Program-made: the position numbers and the translations under genes | In this document: in pieces, positions 46,211-58,530 of the stretch | How positions within the stretch are numbered: position 1 is the stretch's first letter | Layout: every line of letters starts with the position of its first letter | Notes under the pieces: model-generated | Database searches by the model: none | What the model saw: the letters and a program-made list of their open reading frames with translations, nothing else | What the model was told of the DNA's origin: nothing | Assembly: GCA_034440615.1 (NCBI GenBank) | Contig: JAOTOM010004669.1 | Span: 1-64,000 of the forward strand | Direction of reading: 5' to 3' | DNA: 64,000 nt | Source: Ashinkailepas kermadecensis | Taxonomy: Eukaryota; Arthropoda; Thecostraca; Neolepadidae

Positions 46211-48614
46211 ATTTATTTGAAGGACACATTTTCCATGCATCTATTTTGCGTACGTCCACTAGTCCTGGCGTGTATTTCCCATTCCTAGATTTGACCTAAC
46301 ATGCATTTGTTGCACGTGCATCTTCGGACTATGTACATTTGCCATCGCTGCTTCGCTGGTACGTTTGCTTGAGCACGTTCGCGCACGAACGCCCCGCCAC
46401 GTACATCTGCTTCACGTGCATCTATCATTAGACCCGACGTGTCGCACACTTCCTCACGGTCCGCACATGTGTCGGCATCGTCGGCAGCGGGGCCGGTGCA
46501 CGCCATCGTTAGTGTTTCCAACGCTGTGAGACGACGCTCGGTCGGCTGTGTCGTGTGAGACGACGTTCGGTCGGCTGTGTCGTGTCGCGCTTTGAAGCCG
46601 CGTCGCCGGCGACGCACGCCCGTGGTCTGTAGCAGCACCGTTGGCAGTGCCGCCGACGACGCCATCTGCGCCGCGTCACTCGAACGTGTCGGTGGTATTG
46701 TGCACTCCCCGGCGACACAAGCCCTTTTCACGACGGCCAATAAGCACCGGGATGCAATGTCGATGACTTCGTCTAGTATGAAGGGCATATCATTAAAATA
46801 TATGTACTTTATCTGTATATATGGAATGTTCAAGAAGTTTTAACTATGAAGTAATCAATTCAATATTAAACTTAACCAACATATTCAAATTGTGGCACTG
46901 TTTGAAAAAAGCGCTCAATTCACAGAAACAACTAGCCAATCTGGCCGCATTTGGCACCATGGCCGGGAGGTAGGAGTTGTCGGATAGAACATAAGTTTTC
47001 CGTTGGATTACCAGCAAATATGCAATATTAGGGAGAAAGTGGTAGTATATATCCTGCGGATGAATATTTTTCCTTTTACGTTTTATTTTATGGCTGTGAA
47101 GTACCTGTATTATGAATAAATATTGAAATACATCATTTCCAGATGCTACGATTCCCTCTTGACGCTCCCGAAAATATTAAATTCTCTCCCCTTTTACAAG
47201 CGGGTTGTTTACAGTTGTAATGACATCCGCTGTACCGCACCAAACTGCTCCGTTTTTAAATGTTGCCGTACTCCTACCTGAATAACCCCTACTGTGGGGG
47301 GAGGGCAATTGATCCTTGTCTTTGAATATCATACACGCAAGAAAGAACAAAGCATGAATTGTTTACAGCACCCAAAAGACCGCAACACGTCCAAAATATG
47401 CGCATCTGAGACAAACTTGTTTGTTGGCTCGCCTGACATATTTCAGCCGTAAATAATGCAATCAGAGCACAAATAATGACGTCATTTTTTTAAACGTGGA
47501 TTATGATTCGTTCCAGCTATCATAAAGGGTCAATCACTTACTGCAGTTGAAGTTGGCTGGCGATATTGATCAGAGTGGTCGAGTGCTCGGAAAATTTGGC
47601 ATTTGAAGACCGCTGAATTCGACAAACAGCTGTTGTCATCGAGTTTACTTCCGAAGTCAGGCTCGCTTGGTTTGACTTCCAGATTTCCGACTAGATGGCG
47701 TCCCAGGCGCGGATGTGGGTGTGTACATTTTCAGGGTTTGTGCATAAGCAAGCTGTTACTAGTCCAAAAACTTGTCGTATTAGGTAACTGAACCTACTCT
47801 ATTTGTTTATTGATATCATAAATTGGTTCAATCTACGGACTAAAAGCTTTCTGATCAACGTAATTATTATGCCCTGACCCCGTCATTGGGATGTCATGGC
47901 GATTACTTCCCGCTAGTGCACGCGTGCAACTGCCTACAGTCGACGCGTCCTTGTTGCGATGGCAGCCCCGGGCGGCGCCGCGCGAATCCTCCACGGTACG
48001 CGGCGAGTTCCCAAACACCGATCGTTAGATCAAGGATTTTAATCACAGCATGGGCGTAAAAACGGCGTGCAAGGAAGCATAAACGAGCACCAATTGTGCT
48101 TAATATGCGTACTGCTTAAACACCACTAATTTAACGTGGGTTATGCATGCATGTTTAGCCACCATTAAATCACTTCCACCTCCGAATTTAGTTGTGATTT
48201 GCATGATCGGTTTACCGCTATGACAGCATGCTAAATAATCTTGATTTCGGATAATACCGTTAGTATCGTTCGTGAATCGTGAAGTAGGCTGCATAGTTAA
48301 ACCATTTCCAATAAAAACGTTCTGGTGTACGTCCAGAAATATTGAACGCGCGGACAATGTCAGTATTTATGTTCAATGTTTTCAGTTTCTTTGCGAACGA
48401 GCACAGATTGCCCTGCAAGTGGACTATGTACCAGTATTTTCAAAACGCATCTTTGCATAATGCATAATTATCTTAGAGTAGTGCTACAGTATGTTTTTTC
48501 GTGTCATCTCACCAATGTTGGAGAAATGTCCGCCCCTTGATTGTAAAATGTCTGTCGGAGCTGGCTGACGCTTTTTACCTTAATTAGTGTTTCTATTAGG
48601 ATTTAGGCTCTTCT
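46211..48614. other. Anonymous sequence
   Basis: A CpG-rich part at 46330-46740 contains a 40-bp near-duplicate (GACGACGCTCGGTCGGCTGT and GACGACGTTCGGTCGGCTGT). No coding similarity. The rest is AT-rich and anonymous. Confidence 0.4.
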
Positions 48615-48890
48615 TCTTTACTCAAAATTAAACCTATTCATATCTACATCTTGACCAGCGTACGTGACAGAATTTCCTCTGAAGTACTCCCATTCTCTGT
48701 TGAAAGAATGTATTTGTGGCGGCCCTTCTGGCGCCCGTGCGGTGCGTCGTGCCACATCACGTGCAGTGATTTCGTGTTTAGTCCCATCTACACCCGTCAC
48801 CTGATATTTAGTCTCCACAAACTGCGCTTCGAGGCAACGATGTCCTTCCGTAGGGAGGCTCGTAGAGGAGGTCGCGCGTCCCCATGTTCA
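48615..48890 (-). other. Unrecognised open frame, possible terminal coding segment
   Basis: The minus strand is open for about 90 codons to a stop at 48615-48617. It has a balanced, protein-like composition (for example VDGTKHEITARDVARRT and NREWEYFRGNSV) and no in-frame ATG. A decayed relative with stops lies at 49590-49745. It may be the C-terminal end of a mobile-element protein or a host exon. I do not recognise the family. Confidence 0.3.
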
Positions 48891-49020
48891 AGAGCGACAC
48901 CAGGAAGCATAAGAAGTCGAAGAAGATTGCAAAACACCGCACTAACGTCACACACAGCCATGCATGAAAGCACGCTTCTACTAACCCACTACTAACAACT
49001 AACACATGGCAGCTGACGTG

Positions 49021-49360
49021 CTAGGCGGTGTGGACAATTACATCCTTGTCCGCACGGTAAAGACCCCTCGGTGCTCTTCGACCAGAGTAGGCCGGCATCG
49101 TGGCAAAGCCAACTTTCTTGTCAGCCCTGCCCACCCAACTACAAATTATCTTGCGGAGGAATAAGACAAAACTCAAAACAGTAAACATCCGGAAGATGTC
49201 CCCCGCCAAGGTTTTCAGCACCTTAACGTCACATACACTATAACACAAGACTCCCTTAACGTAAATGTACAATTGCCTTATACTTCCCTGCAAGACCCAT
49301 TCGCTTTGAAGGCGGCGCAAGTGACTGTGCTCTGGCACGCCTCTACCCCCCCCCCGCACA
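49021..49360. repeat. Dispersed ~340-bp repeat, copy 1
   Basis: It aligns with 51080-51465 in the same orientation. Shared phrases include TATCTTGCGGAG, ACTCCCTTAACGTAA, CTTTGAAGGCGGCG and a closing C-run. It probably belongs to the same element as the open frame at 48615-48890. Confidence 0.7.
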
Positions 49361-49589
49361 CACACACAAAGTGTCAAAAGAGAGCAGTGCAGCTTGCCCA
49401 CATGTTCTCACTCGAGAACTGTATGATAACCGATCGTGTGCCTGCAGTACGGGATCTCTATTGCCCGCTGTTGTATATGTACAAAAGAAGCTGAATTGAA
49501 CGACCCGACCCGAACCGATTTCATCCAAGCTGATCTCACCGGACCGAGACGCGTGCCAAAGCTGACCCATTATTATTTCCTGCTGTTGT

Positions 49590-49745
49590 GGTAGCGTTTC
49601 GAGTTTCTTTCACTTATAATTGCCCGTACTCGTCAAAGTTGGACTTCTACCAACTTCATAACAATATTTTCCTGAAGTACTCGCACGTTCTTCAAATGTT
49701 TCTGTGGTGGCTTCCCCGAGTCCGTACGGCGCGGCCCAGCATTTA
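49590..49745 (-). pseudogene. Decayed relative of the 48615-48890 open frame
   Basis: Minus-strand DNA matches around the AGTACTTCAGGAAA and CCACCACAGAAACAT phrases, but in-frame stops interrupt it. The same element family is likely. Confidence 0.5.
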
Positions 49746-49813
49746 GGCTTCATGAGTCGCCGGGAGAGGGCAGTCGCCGTCAGCGCACGTTCTCTGCCGA
49801 CAGCGGTACAATG

Positions 49814-50115
49814 CAGGACCTGACACATGTCGGCACCACGACACCCCTGCAGCCTACGTGTTGCAACCACTCATCCAGCGCCCCTGGTGCGGCCTGTATA
49901 CTGGTGCTGCACCCTACAGGATCTGACACGTATCTGTACCATGACACCACTGCAGTCGATGTATTGCTACCGCTCGTCCAGCGCCCTGGTGCGGCCTGTA
50001 TGCTGGTGCTGTACTATACAGAACCTGGCACATGTCAGCACACCCCTGCAGCCCACGTGTCACAACCACTCGTCCAGCGCCCCTGGTGCGGCCTCTATAC
50101 TGATACTGTACCATT
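49814..50115. repeat. ~103-bp tandem repeat, ~2.9 copies
   Basis: Units begin CCTGACACATGTC (49818), TCTGACACGTATC (49921) and CCTGGCACATGTC (50023), and share CAGCGCCCCTGGTGCGGCCT. Confidence 0.9.
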
Positions 50116-51079
50116 GGGCGCTGTCAAAGCTACGGATGGCTTATTGCGCAAAACCTGAACTTGCAACATCCGATGGCACTATTCCAATTCGACGACACAA
50201 TTTTCACCGGAAGTTCGGCGTATTGCCAATGTTCTGACACGGACCACGTAATCCAAATCTATTTCACCTGGCCAGGTCAAGTGAAGAGCGTCATGTGGAG
50301 CCTACGGTCCAATTGTCACCAATACTACCACAACAGATAAGGCCTGAGTTTCACAACTGAGCTACCTCAGACTGCAGAAATGGAGAGCCCGTTTTCCTTA
50401 CCTATCTTTTAAGCTTTCTTTCTTTTCTTTCTTTTTTGTTTCATTTCTCATTTTTTAGGTATACGAATTATCACTAGATCAACTCCCCTTCGCCTGGTAT
50501 TCTCCCAGCATGTCTTGAGTGCACACTTCAAAGTTATTTCGGTTTCACATTTTCTCCCATCCTTTCCCTCTCCACGTATCGCCATTCGCACTTTTACAGT
50601 TTCTTCTCATCATCTTCCTCTCAGGTTCTATTACTTCATTTCTTCCACTTCCTACTATTGTGAGATGGCTGTTTAAGAAAAACATGACCTCTCATAATTG
50701 CAACAAGCCATGGCAAACTGTGTATGATGATTAATTACACAACGCGTTATCATGTCAAATATCTACAGCAAATATTAACCTGTTCCAGTAAATGTAATTC
50801 AGGGAAACAGAAGCAGAAATATGCGCCTTCTACAGTACCCTCACTCTACTCCCAGCTTAAATTGATTCATGGTGGATATCAGAAGTACCATGGTTGTACG
50901 ATTCCATCCACCTGTGCCCATCACAAATAAACAGAAAATATCATCAACCTTGAGCAAGATCTCTTCCGACTCTGGATCCAAGCCTCATCGTGGTTCAGTC
51001 CTGCAACATGCTGTGCATTCCAAGCAGAATGCTTCGCGGAATCCGGCTGACATTACATCAAAACACTTCAATGCAATGG
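50116..51079. other. Anonymous sequence
   Basis: A box A-like tRNA fragment (complement of about 50366-50390) lacks a box B partner. No other feature. Confidence 0.35.
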
Positions 51080-51465
51080 ATAAGGGTGGAAGCTTACCTC
51101 CTTGTTCGCACCGTAAAGATCCCTAAGTGCTCTTCGAGAAGAGTAGGCTAAAACCGACACTCTGGTAAGATCAACTTCTCGTCACTCAACCCCGCCCCAA
51201 ATACAAAGTATCTTGCGGAGAAGTAAAGTAGAACCAAAACCATTTCGACATCAGGGAGATGCCCCCCATCCAGCTCCCGCCTTCAGCACCTAAAGCACCA
51301 CACAGGCTATATCGTAAAACTCCCTTAACGTAATGTGCACTTGCCTGCGCTTTGCTTGCAAACAGTCGCTTTATAGACAGACATGCGACGTACTCGCTTT
51401 AAAGGCGGCGAAAATGGCCTTTATGGTCCGGTACGCCTAGAACAATCACCCCCCCCCCCCCCCCC
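51080..51465. repeat. Dispersed ~340-bp repeat, copy 2
   Basis: It is the counterpart of 49021-49360, diverged and with small insertions (GCTTTATAGACAGACATGCG), and ends in an 18-base C-run. Confidence 0.7.
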
Positions 51466-54260
51466 CTCAAACATTGAATTTTTTAGTAAATTGTCATGGC
51501 GAAATCAACGAAATTAAACAACAGAGCTCTTGCTTATACCAAGTCAAATCGGGCCTGGCTGGCAATGTTGAGCAGGCTGCCAGTCGGTGGTGAACACTGC
51601 GATAGCTCAACGCCGGCTGACGCATGAGCTGCCAGCGCGTAAAACGGCCAATTATGCATCCCGGCCGATGAGCGTACAGCATACGAACCAGCCCGCCTGA
51701 CGAGCCTCTTAATTTTACGGTCGCCGGCGGCACGCTCTTTCACCAGAATATTATGTTCCGCGGCAGAGGGAAAAAAAACACCAGAAATCCAGTGCGTTGT
51801 GGCTTTTTAGATGCGTCTCGTGGTCGTAGACCACTATCTATGCAGCATATGTAACTCTCGCTCTGCGGGGTACTTCGCATTCGAAGTGAAGTGCAGAGCG
51901 GGCGTAGCTCATCCTGATAGAAAATTACGCGATGGGTAGGACAAGCCGGTATGAATTGAAGCGAAATAAATCGAGTGAAAGTGTTGACTGCTTCAAAACA
52001 TTGCGACTTTCTGAGAATCATAACGTGCATGCCAGATGTGGGAAAATGTGCGAAGGTGGAGGTTCAGTTAGGAGGCTGGCATATAGCTATGGCTGAGGCA
52101 GTTGCTTGACAGGAGTCTTCATGAAGGTGTTCGAAGGCAGCGCATGAAAAGGCGACATCGTTACCATGTTGCATGGAAATGAACTGGGAAAGTTACCTTG
52201 GAATATGCACTATTTCTTCTTTTTTGGTAACGGAACCTTCCTTAGCTTCAGCCGCCAGTTACAATATTGGGAAGGGTCACAGCCAGAGGCGTGGCCAGGT
52301 GGAGGCCGGGGCCACCCTCCCCTTCCCTCCCCTTCGCAACAAAAAAGGCACTAGATGAAACAAGAAATTGCGATGTTCACCACGGAAAACTGAACATTTT
52401 CGGCGCGGCTCGCGTGCCGAAAGCGTTCTGTTGCACGACATTTTTTGGTCGGCCACAACCTTTAGAAAATCCTGGCTGCTCCACTTGTCATAGCCGCAAC
52501 CTTATTCTTGTAATGGATTTTCTCTAAATCTTTATAATCGTTTCTAAAAATACGCTAACATTCGCCCATTTGTTTAACTTAATCTCCCTATGCTGCAAAT
52601 TTACCATGTTTGGGAATATGACTCCCATTCAAAACATTGTTGAAAATTTACTATGGTAGCTAGCAACCAGGGGTGGAGCTTTGCATGCCTTTGGGAAGGC
52701 ACTCCCCATGTTGACTATACCCTCCCAATAATTTCAACTTTGAACATGGGATCCTATGTGGTATGCCCCCCCTCTCCCCCAATCCTTTTGAGCCTACTCA
52801 TTGCCTTCATGTATTGTGCCCTCCCAGTGATTTTCAGAAACAGTCACCTATGTCAACAACTGATGAGGATGACTGGAAACTAGATGAGAAAAAAAAATCC
52901 TGGATGTAATATGAAGAAATGCATCGACTCTCAGTTTCCATGAATACAAATATTCAAGCCGTATTTCACCAGATTGCAGTGTGTGGCATATTCAACAACA
53001 TCTTATCAGTGAGGGGAAGCCGTCTCTGGTGCAGTGATAAATTATTCGTGGAATAGGGTGGAATATATCACTTACTGAACAATGAATCGACATCCTTCCC
53101 AATGATGTGTCGACATCGTGTTTCTCGGTGCGTGTTTGCGAAGTCTTCATGCCTTCCTTCTTACAATATACCATTTACAAGCATTATGCTTATGTTCACC
53201 GTAACGGATCCGGTATCGTGATACCGAACATCCCTTGGCGCAATTCCGGGCAAAGGGATTACCTATGATGTGCTATGTCGTACAATACTGGTTCATAGGT
53301 ATTTGTATAGTTATCGTTGATATCGATATCCCCATATTAGGTACCTCTCAAAACACGCAAAACGGGTACATTCTTATGTACTCAATTGTCTCAAAGCTGG
53401 GTTTAAAGGACTTCACATGTAGTTGAACTAACATTATTTCCGTGGCGATTTGGACATCCTGCTGTACTCGTTTCGACATCTCACACCTAACGAGAAACCA
53501 TTATTTTAACGCTGCTCTGGTGTGACTGGTGCGGCCAGTAGTGGGTGGAGCTAGCGATGCAAACATGGCCAGCAACTGCAAAATGACAACAACTAGCAAA
53601 GCTACATAAAAAGTTACACTATAATGTTTCAATGAGGTGCACTTGAGTGTAACCAGATGGCACATTCCGCCCAAAATGCAATAGGGTGCACTTTGGTATT
53701 ATGGAGTGGTGCTACATGTTCACTGAGGGCACATGTGCCCTGTGCCTGCACCCCATGGATCAGCCCCTTGTGATCTACCTGCTGTGGATTTTTGCTCACC
53801 GGTGTGCTTCGGTGTGAGTTTTCCCTAGGCTGGTGTGGATTTCCCCAGGCTTGTGCATCTAACAGAATCGTGTTCTACGCTTTGCAAACTGGGTACTTCG
53901 TGTGCCACACCAGCCATTGACAACACAAACAATGTTGGCATAATCGTGCAGCGGACTGTTCGTTTGATACCTAAGCTGGGGCTGAATAGTTCCAGAAATC
54001 TTATCTCGGTGATCAACAAAAATGAAAGCATAAATATGCAGCTTATAGTTGTGATAATATATTGTGATGTCATTGCACATTAGGGTGTTGCGCTAGTTGC
54101 AGATCCAAAATGCCATACCGAGATTTTATGGGTGGGGCCCTAGGAACAAATAAAATCACATTTTTATCCCACGTATGCAACCTCCATCCAGCCGGCGGCT
54201 TCCAAAGTTTCAGTGGAGGCAGCACTAGCGATCCTAGTGGCAGTTTTGTAAGTTGAGTTG
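51466..54260. other. Anonymous sequence with DNA-transposon-like end motifs
   Basis: CAGAGGCGTGGCCAGGT (52284-52300) and CAGGGGTGGAGCT (52668-52680) resemble hAT-type ends. The second begins a repeat fragment shared with 23520-23640. No coding gene was found. Confidence 0.4.
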
Positions 54261-54415
54261 AGACATTGCTTTCCACCCCCCCCACCAGGATCGGAACGGC
54301 GCCCTCTCGGATCCGCCCGGCGCCCTCGCCAGACATCGCTTCCACCCCACCCTCAGGATCGGAACGGCGCCCTCTCGGATCCGCCAGGCGCCCTCGCCAG
54401 ACATCGCTTCACACC
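54261..54415. repeat. Two tandem 68-bp units
   Basis: CAGGATCGGAACGGCGCCCT recurs at 54286 and 54354, and both units contain GCCCTCGCCAGACATCGCTT. Confidence 0.92.
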
Positions 54416-56931
54416 CCCACCTTTCGGCGTCGGTACTGCGTCAACAGGCTGTGCCTTTGACAGTCCGTCTTCCGACCAAAATGTTCCTTCATCCCGCAAG
54501 AAACTGGCGGATACAGTGGGGGGGTAAATGGGGCTCTACCCTTCTGATGAGCTTCGAAAGCGGGCACAAAAATGGCTGTTTTCTTCAAATCTAGGCAAAC
54601 AGTGAACTAAACCCGCTCACGGGATCACAGAAACCCGTTCCACATCCAACGGGTGCCCCAAACAGCTGGTCTAGATCCGACTCTGCTTTGACCCTTGACC
54701 TGTGAGACATTCAAATTATATGACACGATGGATTATGACCTTCAGTACCATTGAAAAGGCACATAACCATGTTCATTAAAAGGTTTTGACGGTTGACCCA
54801 CGGTTTATATCGATTACGTTTATTGGGTAAAATAAGGAACTTGACCTGACCTGGAAGGTGACTTAATTAACCTGAGGTCATCAAAATGGGCATCATCTGA
54901 AAGCTCTCATTGCGAGCAATCCACTGGTCTCTGATTCGTAGCCGTACGACGTCTACGAGTTGAGTTTGGAAAAATGGGCATACATTATGACGTCATCACC
55001 ATAGTAAGTGAATGGGGAAACTTTAGGTCGAGCCGGCTGGATGGGGGTCGCATCAAACCCGGGTTTTTGCTACCATGAATGTTTTCATGACCACCCACAT
55101 AAAAATATACTATGGCATTTTGTCTCCGAGAGGAAAAGTCCTCCAGCGCAACACCCTATTGCACATCCTCCTTACTCCACGTGTTATATTAATAATTGTT
55201 TGTGTTGCACTGTTGATATATATAGGTTTACAAGTCTTCTGGGAAGATATCAGCTGTGATACTGTTATAGATAAGCAACTGAACACACCATGTGTAAAAC
55301 ATTGTACCAAATGTGCCACACACTGGTGAGTTTTCTGCCAGGGAAGCGACACGCAAATTGTGTTTTGTCCAACACCAGCGTTGCATTGTCATTTATTTCA
55401 CTGCGTACACGACACAGGGATTCATCAGAGCCTACATTCCAATGCCTCTAATTTCAGCTGGTTACTGCATGCAGTTACAAGCCACCGTGGTCTGGCTTAG
55501 CAGATTCCCACATACCATAGTTGTTCACTGATCTGTTTGTGCTAGGTTAAGTTGGGCTAGGCCAGGAACAGATCCAAGTATTAAATTTTAAATCCAGGTA
55601 CACATTTTAAAATGAAATTATTTCGCTCAGTTGAAAATAGTTGAAAACATTTAGTTAACAACATATCCGCATTCCTAGGTCATTTCCCATTCCGCCCACA
55701 AATTAAGCAGTCATTAATGTTGCCTCCGAACTCGTCTGGCATCGAAATTACTGTAGCCACTGTATTATTGCATGAATAATGACAACAGTCTGGTTCACAT
55801 GGCGTCAGTGACGCAGCTAATATATTACGACTGAGAATGCCGAATAACGGGGTGCAAATATGGGCAAAGCCACGGTGGGGGGGGGTGAACGGGGACGATT
55901 CCCCCTAACATTGCTAAACTTAGCAATAAGCCTATGGCATTGCATTATAATCGACCTGAAATCCTCGTGCGTGCATCTAACACCGTCCTAACGATTACGG
56001 GTTCCACCTAATTATTGCGGAATTTAAATCGAGCCTTAACGCTACAAAAGATGTGATTTTTTAGTTAGCGCCGGCACTCAGGAAAGTTCAGGCTTGTCAC
56101 CAAAGTATTTCCGCCAACGTCCGCCCTTGTCAAAGCAATGCTTGTCGGAGTTCTGGCGACGTGTATTCGCCGAGATTAGTGCGGGAGAGGAGAGGCGTGA
56201 AGCCGAGCTCAGGACTGGCATCGCTCTCACCCCAGCGCGAATCAAATCATCTCACTGTTCGGCAAGCATGCACAATTGATTGATTTTGTTACCGTGATAA
56301 TCACATACGGTGATCATATGCACACCTCAAGGAGCGGGAGCGGCGCCACGAATTTTGGCGGGTGCAGATTGGAGGGGGAAAACGTCAATATTAAACTCAA
56401 TATTTTCTATGAGGCGCCGTAGGGTTGCAGTTAAAATTATTAAATTCAGGGGTCCGGCCCGCTGGCCCGCCCCCGATGGCGCGCCGACCATGCCAGGAAG
56501 GGTCTGGGGACCTGGACCTTGTCATAAGCCGTGAACGTGCTACGTGCTTCCCATGCCTGGCTGGATCGAAAAGCGACCAACCGTAGCAGACTTTGATGTG
56601 GCCGAAACCCAGCCCTACAGAATAGCTGCGTACTTCTCTTCCCTTTATGCAAACACTGGCCCCATACAAGAAAATCATCGTCCAGTGCCGTTAATTGAAA
56701 GGATTCCCCACGACATGCACACAATTCCGTGGGCCCCCAGCTTCTAACTGGGTACCTCCGAATCATCAATCCGACGAGCTACCAGCACCAGCGGCCCGCA
56801 TCCGTTCAAGTCAGATAGCGTCGATGGATATGGCATGCGTCTAAATAATACCATTTTACACCACAACCAAGACGTTCCTGTAACAGTTTCAAACGCATAT
56901 GGAAATGCCATGAAAGAAGCTTTCGCATGAC
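54416..56931. other. Anonymous sequence, AGGTCA-rich at 54690-54885
   Basis: TGACCT/AGGTCA hexamers cluster at 54690-54885. No exon or known repeat could be supported elsewhere in this stretch. Confidence 0.4.
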
Positions 56932-57040
56932 CAAGGGCGTCGCCACCGGGGGGGCAGGGGGCAATCGACCCCCCCCCTGCCGTGAAACTGGGGGGGGCGC
57001 CGCCCCCCTGAAATTTGAGGAGGCCCCATCCGCAAATGCA
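56932..57040. repeat. G/C-run segment with DNA-transposon-like start
   Basis: CAAGGGCGTCGCCACCGGGG is followed by opposed C and G runs that can fold on each other. It resembles the ends of non-autonomous hAT-type elements. Confidence 0.4.
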
Positions 57041-57129
57041 CAGCAAAAAAGGTGAGCAAGGAGGCCGACGGGACAGAAGATCATACTGACAATGAGGCCT
57101 CAAGACTGACGAGGCCCCCAGGAAATATA

Positions 57130-58530
57130 ATCAGGTCTCTATAAGAGACGTAGAACAGAGATTGGAAGGAGGCCCCCAGGACGAAAAGGAGGCCCCATGA
57201 CGAAAAGGAGGCCCCTATGACGAAAAGGAGGCACCCATGACGAAAAGGAGGCCCCAAGACGTAGAACAGAGATTAGGATGAGGCCCCCAGGACGAAAAGG
57301 AGGCCCCATGACGAAAAGGAGGCCCCTATGACGAAAAGGAGGCCCCAGGACGAAAAGGAGGCCCAAATACGTAGAACAGAGGTTGGGAGGAGGCCCCCAG
57401 GACGAAAGGAGGCCCCATGACGAAAGGGCCCCTATGACGAAAAGGAGCCCCATGACGAAAAGGAGGCCCCAATACGTAGAACAGAGGTTGGGAGGAGGCC
57501 CCCAGGACGAAAAGGAGGCCCCCAGGACGAAAAGGAGGCCCCCAGGACGAAAAGGAGGCCCAATACGTGAACAGAGGTTTGGAGCAGGCCCCAGGACAAA
57601 AAGGAGGCCCCCAAGACGTAGAACAGAGATTGGGATGAGGTCCCCAGGACGAAAAGGAGGCCCCTAAGACGTAGAACAGAGATTGGGAGGTGGGCCAAAG
57701 GACGAAAGGGAGCCCCCAGGACGAAAAGGATGCCCCCAGGACGCAAAGGAGGCCCCCAAGACGTAGAACAGATATTGGGAGGAGGCCCCCATGACTAAAA
57801 GGAGGCCCCCAGGACGAAAAGGAGGCCCCCAGAACGAAAGGGATGCACCCAAGGACAAAAAGGAGGCCCCCAAGACGTAGAACAGAGATTGGGATGATGT
57901 CCCCAGGACGAAAAGGAGGCCCCCAGGACGAAAAGGATGCACCCAAGGACGAAAAGGATGCTCCCAAGACGTAGAACAGGGATTGGGATGAGGTCCCCAG
58001 GACGAAAAGGAGGCCCCCAGGACGAAAAGGATGCCCCAGGACGCAAAGGAAGCACCCAAGACGTAGAACAGAGATTGGGAGGAGGCCCCCAGGACGAAAA
58101 GGAGGCCCCCAAGACGTAGAACAGAGATTGGAAGGTGGCCCCCATGACGAAAAGGAGGCCCCCAGGACGAAAAGGAGGCCCCTAAGACGTAGAACAGAGA
58201 TTGTGAGGTGGCCCCCAGGACGAAAAGGAGGCCCCCCAGGACGAAAAGGATGCCCCCAGGACGCAAAGGAAGCACCCAAGACGTAGAACAGAGATTGGGA
58301 GGAGGCCCGCAGGACTAAAAGGAGGCCCCAGGACGAAAAAGAGGCCCCCAGAACGAAAAGGATGCACCTAAGGACGAAAAGGAGGCCCCAAAGACGTAGA
58401 ACAGAGATTGGGAGGTAGCCCCCAGGATGAAAAGAAGGCCCCAGGACGAAAAGGAGGCCTCCAGTACGAAAAGGAGGCCCTCAGGACGGAAAGGATGCCA
58501 CCGATACGGGCAAGAAGCCACCCAGGTTAG
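57130..58530. repeat. Higher-order satellite: ~20-bp module plus marker module
   Basis: The basic module is AGGACGAAAAGGAGGCCCCC. A second module, AAGACGTAGAACAGAGATTG, recurs about 15 times at intervals of roughly 50-150 bp, splitting the array into variable higher-order units. Long frames on both strands are artefacts. Confidence 0.95.

Noticed and set aside
50320..50392. tRNA or third SINE family
   Set aside because: Only a box A-like phrase is present; no box B, tail or target duplication.
54016..54083. Short AT-rich frames at 53825-54083 on both strands as membrane peptides
   Set aside because: Overlapping opposite-strand frames without any homology or splice context.
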